Under the pieces are notes generated by a model, which saw nothing but the letters and a program-made list of their open reading frames with translations, searched no databases and was not told the DNA's origin. From Amoebophrya sp. A120 (lineage: Eukaryota > Sar > Dinophyceae > Syndiniales > Amoebophryaceae), in the NCBI GenBank assembly GCA_905178155.1, contig CAJINV010000004.1:1518784-1582783 (forward strand): a stretch of DNA of 64,000 nucleotides. The letters run 5' to 3'. Made by a program: the position numbers and the translations under genes. Positions within the stretch are counted from its first letter, which is position 1; each line of letters starts with the position of its first letter. Positions 53,001 to 61,083 of the stretch are shown one piece after another.

Positions 53001-55334
53001 AGATATCACGAGATGAACCCAGGTTGGAAATCGTCAGAAGTGAAATAATCTGTCATGCTCGACCCAGGGTTTCTAGTCGGCGCAACGTGACAAATTTTCC
53101 TGACGCCATAAAGCGGATCTGCCAATAATGCCGCTTAGGGCAAAGAAGTGTCCTCATGTCATGCAAGTCATCACCTCCTGTTCAGTTCCTGCTGCTGCCC
53201 TTCTCTTGACCTCAGTACAACTACTTAATCAGGACTACTTACAAGAATCCTCCGCCTCCCTTGCTCTCTCTACTGCCGCAATACTTACACGCACTTCTTT
53301 CGTCGCGTTTGATGCAGATCGCAGACTATTTATTCCCTTTTGCGGCGAGTATCCAACCTGAAGACGCTCCTTCCATAGAGGACCTGGACAAACCGGTGGA
53401 GGTGCGGCCCCGCAGCCCCGATCTGGAGAAGCAGTATTCGCGGGCCAATGTGAAGAAGATTTACCGCGAAATTCGGTCCGCACCGCAGTACGTGCCCCTC
53501 AGGGATCCGGCCACGGACGCCACCGGAGGAGTGACTAGTACCTGGTCCTCGTGGGCCTCGCAAGCAGTGCAGGAAAAAGGACCCTCGTCGTCCGAGCTGC
53601 TCCCGGATATCTATGTCACCGAGCACTACGACGCTCTGTGCCTCAACTCTGGCGTCTTTTTCGTCCGCAGCAATGCCAAAACGCTGGAATTTTTTCTGGA
53701 ATTCCTGCGCTGGCAGTACGAGCACGTGTTTGCCGATAATCAGAACGGGTTTGACGCCTTTCTGAGGCACTCCTGCGCCGACAGCTACGTGCCAGCAAAA
53801 CTTCCGGCCATAACGTACTTACTTATTTACAGATCGATACATAGTGAAGATGTTGCAGGAGCCTTCCTAGATGACATGATCGTGCTGCTCGATATTTTAG
53901 CTTGTTTTGTCGTGTAGAAAGAAATTGACCGTACTATCGCACTTTTGAATGGATGTAGCCATGTTAATGTAATGTAGATGTACATATTAATGCAAATAAA
54001 ATTTAGGTACGGTCTTCTGGACGTCGAGCAGAGCTACTTGTGTGCCGAGGGTTGGCACGGTCCATCGGTGGAAAAAGCGATTCTGTTCCACTTTTGGACC
54101 TCGGACTTCGACCACAAAAACAAGCGGCGGGACGGCAGTCCCATTCGGATGAAGAAGAAGCACTATTTCGATCTCTTCTACCCCACCGAGGGCGGTGCGC
54201 GGGACGAGGCGGAAGTTGTGAGTTTGCTAGAAGATCTCCGCTACCAAGTGCAAATGAAGATAAACTTAAGCACCTCCTCCACACTCGGCAAAGTACTGTA
54301 CAACCTGCTGCATAATAAGTCGTAAGACAAATAAGAACCTTCTCATGTTTGCTTTTTCTCGAAAAAAATGGAAATTGCCATTCAGAGTGTAAGGGCAGTG
54401 GGTGCGATGTTTTTGCAGTGCATACACGGTACCCGAGGTTTAAGATTCTGGAGAAGTGCGCGGTAATGACCACTGGAATCAATGATTTGATCGAGGCCAC
54501 TATCCAGGAGAAAAACTGCAACTAATGTGATGCAAGAGTAGGAGTACTGTAACTGTTGCAGACATGACATGATTCGGCCGGATATCATACGCCAGCAGAG
54601 GCCATGTTCGCACGTGGTTCTATTCACGCAGACGTCTAGCCGCTCTCGACATTGACGAGTTATTGTTGTGGCCAGGTAGAACAAACATAAAATTGTGATG
54701 CCGGTGCTAGGTCAAGGTCCAGAGAACTTACGACCACCTACAATAGTCGCACAATAATGTTTTTCAATGGATAGCCCAGGCCGGGTTGGACCCAAAAGCA
54801 GCTGCGAACAGCGGGGGTAGCGGGTCGCTGAAACCCAACCACCAGGAGTTCGAGCAGCGCCGGCGCGAGGCCGTACAGAAGTTAGAGGACCAGAAGCGGC
54901 GACAGGTATCAAATGCAAAAATGTCTGGATCTGGAAGACTGGTAGGTTTGTCATGTGGGTTTTCCATGACCCACACGGTGTGCCATGCACGGCCTAGCAT
55001 GACAGGTTCTGCGAGATCTCTATCATGCCGTTCCTGCATGAGAAACTGCCTCTAAACTTGTTCAAAAGTGGACCTCTTTTAGTAATTCCGCAACACAAAT
55101 TTTTCCACGATCCAGATGTGGCATGACAAGTTACACTCTTCCAGACCCAGACATATTTGCAATGCATAACAGGGGAAGCTAAACGAGCTGAAAGCGGAGT
55201 ACGGCATTGACATTTTGGAGATGCAGCAGGCCATCACCGATCTGACCCTGCAGGTGACTACGCAATCGGCGCAGATTGACGTGCTTCGGCAGCAGGTGAT
55301 GGCATTAGTGACGGGGACGCCAGTGAAGTTGTAG
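47012..55334 (+). CDS. Gene F: PF03407-type nucleotide-diphospho-sugar transferase with C-terminal coiled coil
   Basis: Exons: 47012-48064, 48359-48417, 48690-48805, 49068-49168, 49427-49488, 49697-49815, 50157 to about 50258, about 50461-50550, 50846-51189, 51510-51759, 52009 to about 52106, about 52340-52481, 52793-53003, about 53352-53814, 54007-54241, 54425-54500, 54774-54906, 55169-55334 (TAG). The catalytic part shows the PF03407 order: LILACLDEDGL, then VLWLDFDIYLFQDP with the metal-binding D-x-D, then LNSGVFFVRSNAKTLEFF and DNQNGFDAFLRH. It should transfer a sugar from a nucleotide sugar, probably in the Golgi or ER lumen. No signal anchor is obvious. The long N-terminal region (about 350 residues) is Ser/Thr/Arg-rich. 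The C-terminus is a coiled coil (EFEQRRREAVQKLEDQKRR, LQVTTQSAQIDVLRQQV), unusual for the family. Several acceptors are approximate. Confidence 0.82.
48065..48358. mobile_element. IE2 introner in gene F
   Basis: 294 bp, from TATCCTGTGGAAAAACGTGC to GGGGACGTTTTTACTCAGGA plus TG. Removal joins QNR to QPVEANLVEEF. Confidence 0.87.
48418..48689. mobile_element. IE6 introner in gene F
   Basis: 272 bp, from TACGAAAGTGCACGACAACC to GTTGTGCACTCTCATA. Clear TIR. Confidence 0.83.
48806..49067. mobile_element. IE1 introner in gene F
   Basis: 262 bp. Perfect TSD ACTTT. Interior like 58119 and 17680. Confidence 0.94.
49169..49426. mobile_element. IE2 introner in gene F
   Basis: 258 bp, from TATCAGGAGCAAAAACGTCT to GCGACGGTTTTGCTCAGGA plus TG. 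TSD GACAC/GACGC. Confidence 0.87.
49489..49696. mobile_element. IE4 introner in gene F
   Basis: 208 bp, from TATCGTAAGAAAAAACTGC to CAGTTTTTTCTTGCGATA. Perfect TSD GTTTC. Same subfamily as 42074. Confidence 0.94.
49816..50156. mobile_element. IE2 introner in gene F
   Basis: 341 bp, from TATCCACAGTACTTGAAACG to GGGGACGTTTTTCCATAGGA plus TA. Perfect TSD CTGCA. Confidence 0.9.
50259..50460. mobile_element. Probable introner in gene F, boundaries uncertain
   Basis: About 202 bp. CTACCGTGCAACCAC...GACGGGC faces GCCCGTC...CTACGGTA. The exact join that keeps frame (FDVQMGY to VFQVDAKVL) could not be fixed. Confidence 0.5.
50551..50845. mobile_element. IE2 introner in gene F
   Basis: 295 bp, from TATCCCGTGTAAAAACGTCC to GGGGACGTTTTTAATCAGGA plus TA. 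Perfect TSD GGGAA. Confidence 0.94.
51190..51509. mobile_element. IE3 introner in gene F
   Basis: 320 bp, from TATTGCGAAGAAAAATCCCC to GGGGGATTTTTCCTCTCAAT plus A. Flanks CGTGA/CATGA. Confidence 0.9.
51760..52008. mobile_element. IE7 introner in gene F
   Basis: 249 bp, from TATGGCGCTCTCAAACGTTA to GTAACGTTTGACAACGCAAT plus A. Perfect TSD TCGTG. Second member of the family at 45119. Confidence 0.92.
52107..52340. other. Intron of gene F, boundaries approximate
   Basis: The coding signal stops after ACQAEKRR (about 52106) and resumes by SASGATTAEDP (about 52350). The stretch between is rich in T runs. The donor region reads GTACTATACC. No clean TIR pair found. Confidence 0.45.
52482..52792. 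mobile_element. IE1 introner in gene F, just before the D-x-D motif
   Basis: 311 bp, from TACGCATTTTTGCAAATATG to ATATTTCCAGTGCATA. Perfect TSD ATCTG. The join reads SMNLDVLWLDFD. Confidence 0.9.
53004..53351. mobile_element. Probable introner in gene F
   Basis: Starts TATCACGAGATGAACC after SVED. The coding frame resumes at about IQPEDAPS. The 3' end is not firmly identified. Confidence 0.5.
53815..54006 (+). other. GT-AG intron in gene F
   Basis: 192 bp, ATAAC/GTACTTACTT to AAATTTAG/GTACGG. GTAC at both flanks. No TIR. Confidence 0.75.
54242..54424. mobile_element. IE1 introner in gene F
   Basis: 183 bp, from TACCAAGTGCAAATGAAG to GATGTTTTTGCAGTGCATA. If retained, translation ends at TAA 54323. 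Confidence 0.75.
54501..54773. mobile_element. IE2-like introner in gene F
   Basis: 273 bp, from TATCCAGGAGAAAAACTGC to ATGTTTTTCAATGGATA. TSD GCCAC/GCCCA. Confidence 0.83.
54907..55168. mobile_element. IE1 introner in gene F
   Basis: 262 bp. Perfect TSD ACAGG. Interior like 34491, and the inverse of 62219. Confidence 0.94.
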
Positions 55335-56198
55335 GACCGAAGGTGTCGAAGTCGAAGCAGCAGCAAAATTATTGTTCAGTTCACTTCAATAGAGAGCGTT
55401 CTTCGAATGACTAAAACGATATAAGGAAGCAGAATGAAATTTTCTGGAGTTTCAAACGACAGCGCAGGCCACTAAAATTGGGAAAACCTTCTGTAAATCA
55501 TCTCTCTGGAGGTGTACAACTAGCTTTGCCGTTCGTGTGGGCACAATTTAGTGCGGGGCGCCCTCCGCTGGTTCCGATGGATAGGATACTCCAGGTCCAC
55601 CTTTTCTTCTCGTTGTACTTCTAGGCGTACTTCTATGCTGCCTTGCTTCACATAAAATTTTCGTGAGTCTTCTTCAAAATCTGACTCGTCGTTGCTTTTG
55701 TCGTACACGACCCTTGCTATCTGTTTTAAAAAGTAAGTACAAATTATGCATTCGGTCGTCGTCCATGTTAATGCGAGGAAGATAGGTTGTCGGTCGTCTT
55801 CGTGTTCGTTCATCTGGTCGGTCGTCTTCGTTCTCCTGGTTCTTGACCACACAGCGTAGATTCATCCAGTACTGGTAAAGTATCAGTATGTATAACCCTA
55901 GAAATTATCTCCGCTCAACAGAAGTTATTTCTGTATCTTTACAAGAATTCATTATCATCTGTGTCAACAGTATCTACTGAAGCAGTAACCCTGCGTACGC
56001 AAAAAGTACCGGCTAAAAACCATCAAGAGCACACTAGCCCCTTGAAACTTTGAATCAAAGAAGTCGAAGAGGACCGACAAACACATTGCTATAAATCAAG
56101 CCCCCGCCCTGAACCTGATTACTACACTTAAGACAAGACTACCGCATCGACGACTAAGCGACTCTTGCTGCACCAGGATCCTTAAATCATATTCAAAA
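55335..56198. repeat. Intergenic region with a block repeated at 57660
   Basis: About 55635-55865 is similar to 57660-57870 (both contain CTTCAAAATC, CGTCGTCCAT and repeated CGTCTTCGTT / GTTCATC motifs). They lie upstream of genes G and H respectively, so a shared promoter or leader is possible. No gene seen. Confidence 0.5.
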
Positions 56199-56771
56199 AT
56201 GTATCGCTTGTCTCTCTTGGCGAAGGCCTTTCTCGCGCTGCGCGTCGCTACATGCGGATCACGGGTTGCGGGAGTCGTGCAGCAGGCGCGCAAATCCAAG
56301 AGTGGCAACCGCCGTGGAAGTCGGGAGACCCTTGGGGGCGCTTCTCACAGCATGGCAACCGACGTCGATGGCGACAAGTACGCGTTTCTTGAAGAAGCTG
56401 CTGGACAAGATTCTGAAACAGTTGACCCGCCGTCGCAAGAGGAGCTGGAGTGGATTGAGATGTATGACATCATCGGGGCTGAATTGGCAAGCGATCGCTT
56501 TTCCCCGGAGAGCAAAAAGTTGCTGGAAAAGGCACTAAATAGGTTGGACACAGCATTCAATCAGGTTGCAAACGCTCCGGAAGAAATGAGAGAGATTACG
56601 ATTGCCAATGGCAAAGATTACATCGCAATCGTCAAGGCAGCGTGGACAGAAATCGAAGGCGCTCTGCAGGATCCTGACAATCTGCAGGATCCGGACGACT
56701 TGACTTACCCAACTGGCGTCCTCAAAGACCGGTTCGTGACCGCTTTCTGGAATAAAGTGCGGTATATATAA
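56199..56771 (+). CDS. Gene G: small secreted helical protein
   Basis: A single open frame of 190 codons starting MYRLSLLAKAFLALRVATCG, a plausible signal peptide, preceded by AAAA. The mature part is first basic (RKSKSGNRRGSRETLGG), then acidic and helical (SQEELEWIEMYDIIG, SKKLLEKALNRLDTAF), and repeats DNLQDPDDL near the end. It has no introner, in contrast to its neighbours. It could continue past 56771: an open frame through the ATG/GAT repeat at 56784 encodes an Asp run, then ESEQGPSKVMTSYAKND and a hydrophobic NIWPLIMLVSSLA before a GTAAGT donor at 56948. Family not recognised. Confidence 0.65.
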   Translation: MYRLSLLAKAFLALRVATCGSRVAGVVQQARKSKSGNRRGSRETLGGASHSMATDVDGDKYAFLEEAAGQDSETVDPPSQEELEWIEMYDIIGAELASDRFSPESKKLLEKALNRLDTAFNQVANAPEEMREITIANGKDYIAIVKAAWTEIEGALQDPDNLQDPDDLTYPTGVLKDRFVTAFWNKVRYI

Positions 56772-56783
56772 AATTAGCAATTC

Positions 56784-56834
<51 letters not shown>
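56784..56834. repeat. (ATG)n microsatellite, about 17 units
   Basis: Perfect trinucleotide run. In one frame it encodes poly-Asp continuous with an open downstream frame. Confidence 0.97.
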
Positions 56835-56835
<1 letters not shown>

Positions 56836-58059
56836 GAGCGAGCAAGGACCTAGTAAGGTGATGACGTCCTACGCCAAGAATGACAACACTAAAACACGAG
56901 CCACGAACATCTGGCCCCTGATTATGCTCGTGAGTAGCCTCGCAGTAAGTATGTCAGAAGCTTCACTGATAGGGTGAATGTATATACAACAGCTTATTGG
57001 GTCTGGCTCCAAGAAGATCCGCAGACAGTTTTCCAGGTCGTTGAGACGTTCTTCTGCGGAAATTCGGGCAAGGAAGAGGTGAAAGTAGAGGGGGTGTCTG
57101 GTTCCAGCGGGAATCTGGTGGAACGTTTTTGGTCAGATAAAGGGAGCCAGCCCCCGGACACAGGAAAGAAATTGAGAACAATGCACGCACAGCTACGAGG
57201 TTCTCGGAAAATCTTAACACGAGAATTAGCGCACTAGGATAAGCTGAAGCGTTTGATTGTTATGTCGGGCTCTCACACGGATTCGCGTTGTTAGCATGAG
57301 AGATTTCGCAAGTTTTCTTTCGTGTTATAGTATAAGGCCGTGCATAGTAGAATGATTGATTTTTTTTTTGGAACACTCTTGCTTGGTTAGAGCACTTTGC
57401 TTGGGAATCTTTTGAAACACTCTTGCTTAGTCAGATACATAGCGGGAGTCTGCCCTCGGACACAGAAGAGAAAACTAATAACAATGTGCGCACAGCCCCG
57501 AGCTTCTCGACAAATCTCAGGGCGAGAACTATGCCACTGAGTACGCTCTGAATTAAAAAGAGCACGCGTGGCTGATTGACCTCCGCGTGCGTTTTTTAAA
57601 AGAACGCGTTTTTTAGAAGAACGCACATGGCTGATTGACGGATTCGCGCTATGAGCGCTATCCTGCCTTGCTTCAAAAAGTCTCGCGAATCTACTTCAAA
57701 ATCATAAGGCTCATCTTTGCTCGTGTCGTTCACCCTCGCTTTCTGTTTTACTAGTTCCGTCGAAATGCGTTCCGTCGTCGTCCATCTGTTGTCGTTCGTT
57801 TTCGTTCTTGTTCCCCCTCGTCACCCCTATTGGTCGTTCATCATCGTTCTTCTGGTTGACAAAGCAGCCTACTTACTTCACATCAGATTCGATCCCACTA
57901 ACTACGCTTAACCGTAAACTTTATTTTCCCTCAACAACAGTCAACCCACGACCTACACGTCTGTTTCATTCACCACCTATAGCTCCTCCTTCTACGAGTG
58001 CAGCAGCAACCCTGCGCGTACTCATCTTCTCTCACCTATAGAACAAGCAGCATCAAAAA
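56835..58059. other. Intergenic region with weak coding signal at its start
   Basis: 56835-56947 may be an exon ending at CTCGCA/GTAAGT (see gene G). An open frame at 56974-57237 has no recognisable features. 57400-57560 partly repeats the 57140-57230 sequence (GGACACAGxAxAGAAAxT, GCACAGC, CTCG). 57660-57870 is the block shared with 55635. Confidence 0.4.
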
Positions 58060-60055
58060 ATGGCGTCCACCACCTTCCTGAGTTCGTACGCCGTGGCGAC
58101 GCTTGCCGACGCCGAGCGTATCAAAAGCAAAAATGTCTGGGTCTGGAAGGTTGCAACTTGTGATGCTGTTTTTGGATTCCAAAAAAATCTGTATTGCATG
58201 ACCAGCGAGAGGCGTCCAGTTTGTGCTACGCAGGGACGGCATTTCTCCTGCGGAATAGGCATCAGGAAGCCCTCTAGAAATCTGTGATGCCAGGGCCTGC
58301 ATTACAGACCTCATGGGTCACGCAAAATATGCATGACAAACACGGCGATCTGCCAGACCCAGACATATTTGCATTTGATAGAGCGGCTGGCGGAGCGACT
58401 GGCCGACAAAGAGGAGTCGAGAAAGCTTGGGACGAACAAGCACACGAACGGCTCCGATGCCGAATCCGTCTCCACCCAATCCGTGCTGTCCACCGACAAG
58501 GGCGCCAGCTCATCCGCCGCGTCGAGCAGTGGCAATGAGCGCGGCGGTGCTGTTTATTCAGGTAGAACTTCCACATCAATGCGGAAGAACACCAGTGCAG
58601 CTGCTCCCACAGTGACGTCTTCGCAACTACAGCAGATGACGAACAAGGGGCCGAACAGTAGGGCCACGCCGGGCACCAGTACTGGTACTTCTATAGTACA
58701 ACGCGGAACAGGTCCTCCTGCTGGGCAGCAGACTGGTGTGGAGAACAAAACGACTACCAGTGAAAGCGAAAAAACGAGTAACGAGGTGGTGGAGAACAGT
58801 TCTGATGTGGGAGGAACGAATCCGAATGAAGATGAGAGCAATAAGCCTCGCATTTCGATGACAGGTCTACCAGTGCAGCAGATTGAACGGGCGCTCGAGC
58901 ACCGGGCGGCGCTGCTAGCCAGCATGCACGCGGGAATCGATCACGATGACGAGTTAGGGATTGAAAGTATGTACTAGTCTGGGCCTGGAAAACTGCGAGG
59001 TTATTCTGAAGATGCCAGCTCGTCCCTCAGGACGATGACGACAGAGAAATCTGTATTGCATGAGCGACAAACAAGCTAAGTAAGTACCTATTGCATTCCT
59101 GCAGACCTCCTAGATCATGCACAAGCAAGCTGCATGACGATAAACCATTTTAATGTTCTTTCAGAGCACCAGACATATTTGCAATTGATACGAGTCACAG
59201 TATGAGCACGGCGCCGCGGAGGAACGGCCGGCCACCGGTTGGGAATTCAAGCGTTTAAGTGAGTACAGGGCCGGAGAGATTGAGACGGAATTTGTCAACC
59301 GGGTCATTGACGGCGACCTGCTCTGGGTGCTGGACTGCTGCTATGCTGGAAAAAAATATCCAACTTGTACTTAGTGTGTCGCTCCTCTTGGTGGCGTGGA
59401 CTCGTTGTTCTTACAGCGTCTTCACGACGTGATGAGATGAAGACTCGTCTTGTCTTCAACATGCATCGGTACTAGTAATATGAATCATTCTGCGACAGCG
59501 ACCAATATTAATCGTTCTCTATATGAAAAGTGCTATGCGCGAACGGTTAGGGTAGCGCTATCATTGGTGTGGCTTGGTATGACAAGTTGTGACACATTTT
59601 TTTTCTTGGATAGCAGCGAGCGCGTGGGGGGGAAGCCGATCATCTGGAGCAAGTGGGGTGGGAAGTGCACTCGGATGTGTATCACACAGAAAAAAGCTAG
59701 CGTATCACATGTGAAAACAAATGCACAGGCATCGATGTACTAGGGTGCTTGAGTCGGGTTTTATGCAAGACAGATTGTTTTTGCATATACAAATGTGCTA
59801 GCTTTTTTCTCTGCGATACTGTGCCTGCTGTACGCCCTGAAGAACCGCGACGAACTGATGACAAGACTCTTGCTCCACTTCGGGGGCAACGATTTGTTGC
59901 ACGTCTGCGATTTTAAGCGGCGCAACGCCTACCACTTTGCGGAGAAAATGGACCTCGATATGGTCGCCCTGCTGAAGGGCATCGAGGGAGCCCGCGTCGA
60001 TTGCTGGCGCCAGGTGAAGCGCTCCGAGGCCTTCCGCATAAGGGCGCAGCTGTAA
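58060..60055 (+). CDS. Gene H: protein with C-terminal ankyrin-like segment
   Basis: About 340 residues in five exons: 58060-58118, 58381-58968, 59191-59341, 59613-59679, 59819-60055 (TAA). The start ATG follows AAAAA, and the first introner (perfect TSD GAGCG) joins LADAER to LAERLADKEE. Residues 20-210 are Ser/Thr/Asn/Gly-rich and charged, likely disordered. The end is helical: LLYALKNRDELMTRLLLHFG, then GNDLLHVCDFKRRNAYHFA, which resembles one or two degenerate ankyrin repeats. A protein-interaction role is inferred. No membrane segment or signal peptide. The ankyrin match is weak because the usual G-x-TPLH signature is missing. Confidence 0.7.
58119..58380. mobile_element. IE1 introner in gene H
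   Basis: 262 bp. Perfect TSD GAGCG. Typical IE1 ends and interior. Confidence 0.95.
58969..59190. mobile_element. IE1 introner in gene H
   Basis: 222 bp, from TATGTACTAGTCTGGGCC to ATATTTGCAATTGATA. The 5' end has decayed. Confidence 0.75.
59342..59612. mobile_element. IE4 introner in gene H
   Basis: 271 bp, from TATGCTGGAAAAAAATATCC to ATTTTTTTTCTTGGATA. TSD GCTGC/GCAGC. Confidence 0.8.
59680..59818. mobile_element. Very short IE4 introner in gene H
   Basis: 139 bp, from TATCACACAGAAAAAAGCTA to TAGCTTTTTTCTCTGCGATA. TSD ATGTG/CTGTG. Confidence 0.9.
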
Positions 60056-61083
60056 TGAAGGGAAAGTTATACATAGTTGTAACTACGCAGCTGCAAGAGC
60101 AAGTACAGGGCAGCTGGTGCAATTAAAAGTAAAACCAAGATGCTTGGGTGAGAGTGCAAGCCTGGAAACAAGAAGAAGATCCTTTCTTCAGCAATAATTT
60201 TTGAGCACGCCCAACCTGGAGTGCAACCGCAAGGCATTTTCTTTTGCATACACATAAACATTTACGATTCCGGTGTGGTTTGAAATTCACCCATCGTGGT
60301 CACGTTATTGCAGGAAATACTACCAAAACTTAAAAATACTTGCACGCAAGGGACACGGTGCGACAACTAACTTTCTTTCTGATGTGGTGCCGTGATATAT
60401 CATGACGGAGTCGTATTTTGGTTCCAAAAATTCTTATTTGTTGTAACCTACACTACTAACAATTCATCTTTTCCCGACAAGTTTTCCGTTCCGAAAGGTG
60501 GCCATCACCAAAAGAATCCCGTGTAGCCCACGTGACTTTGTGGTGGACGTCAATCTTTTCCTGTGTATCCCACAGGCACTAGAAGAACAAAGTAGGCCGA
60601 AGCTAGCGCACGACATTAACAACCAGAAACAAGAGAAGAGTATCGGACGGAAATAACGCAATTTTTCGCGGAAATCCCAGAGACCAGGTGGCACGGTTGT
60701 TTTCTAGGTTTGGTGTTTTCGCTTGTGTGGAGGAAACACACTGTGTGTTCTACGAAAAACTTCTTACGACCCTCTTTGTTGGCAGAAGCTGTCAGAAAAA
60801 AAATTCTTGGTCCGCATGATAAGAAATGCACTTCATCTCAAAAATTGATGATGCGAGCAGAATTTGAGCAATAACACGAGGCCGCCGTTAACATCCATGT
60901 CGTGGTCGGAAAGGATAGGACCAGTGGCGCCGAGAAAAAATCCGCAATGTCCACGTCGGAAAAATATATTATGTAAATTAAGAAAAAGTTGTTGACCAGC
61001 ATAAGCACAACATGTAGAAGTAGCCATACCCATATTCTTTTTGAATTCAATCGTCGAAGAAAAAGAAACAACATCACCACGCC
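60056..61083. other. Intergenic region, nothing recognised
   Basis: Separates genes H and I and should hold the 3' end of H and the promoter of I. No repeats, introners or convincing open frames seen. Confidence 0.4.
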
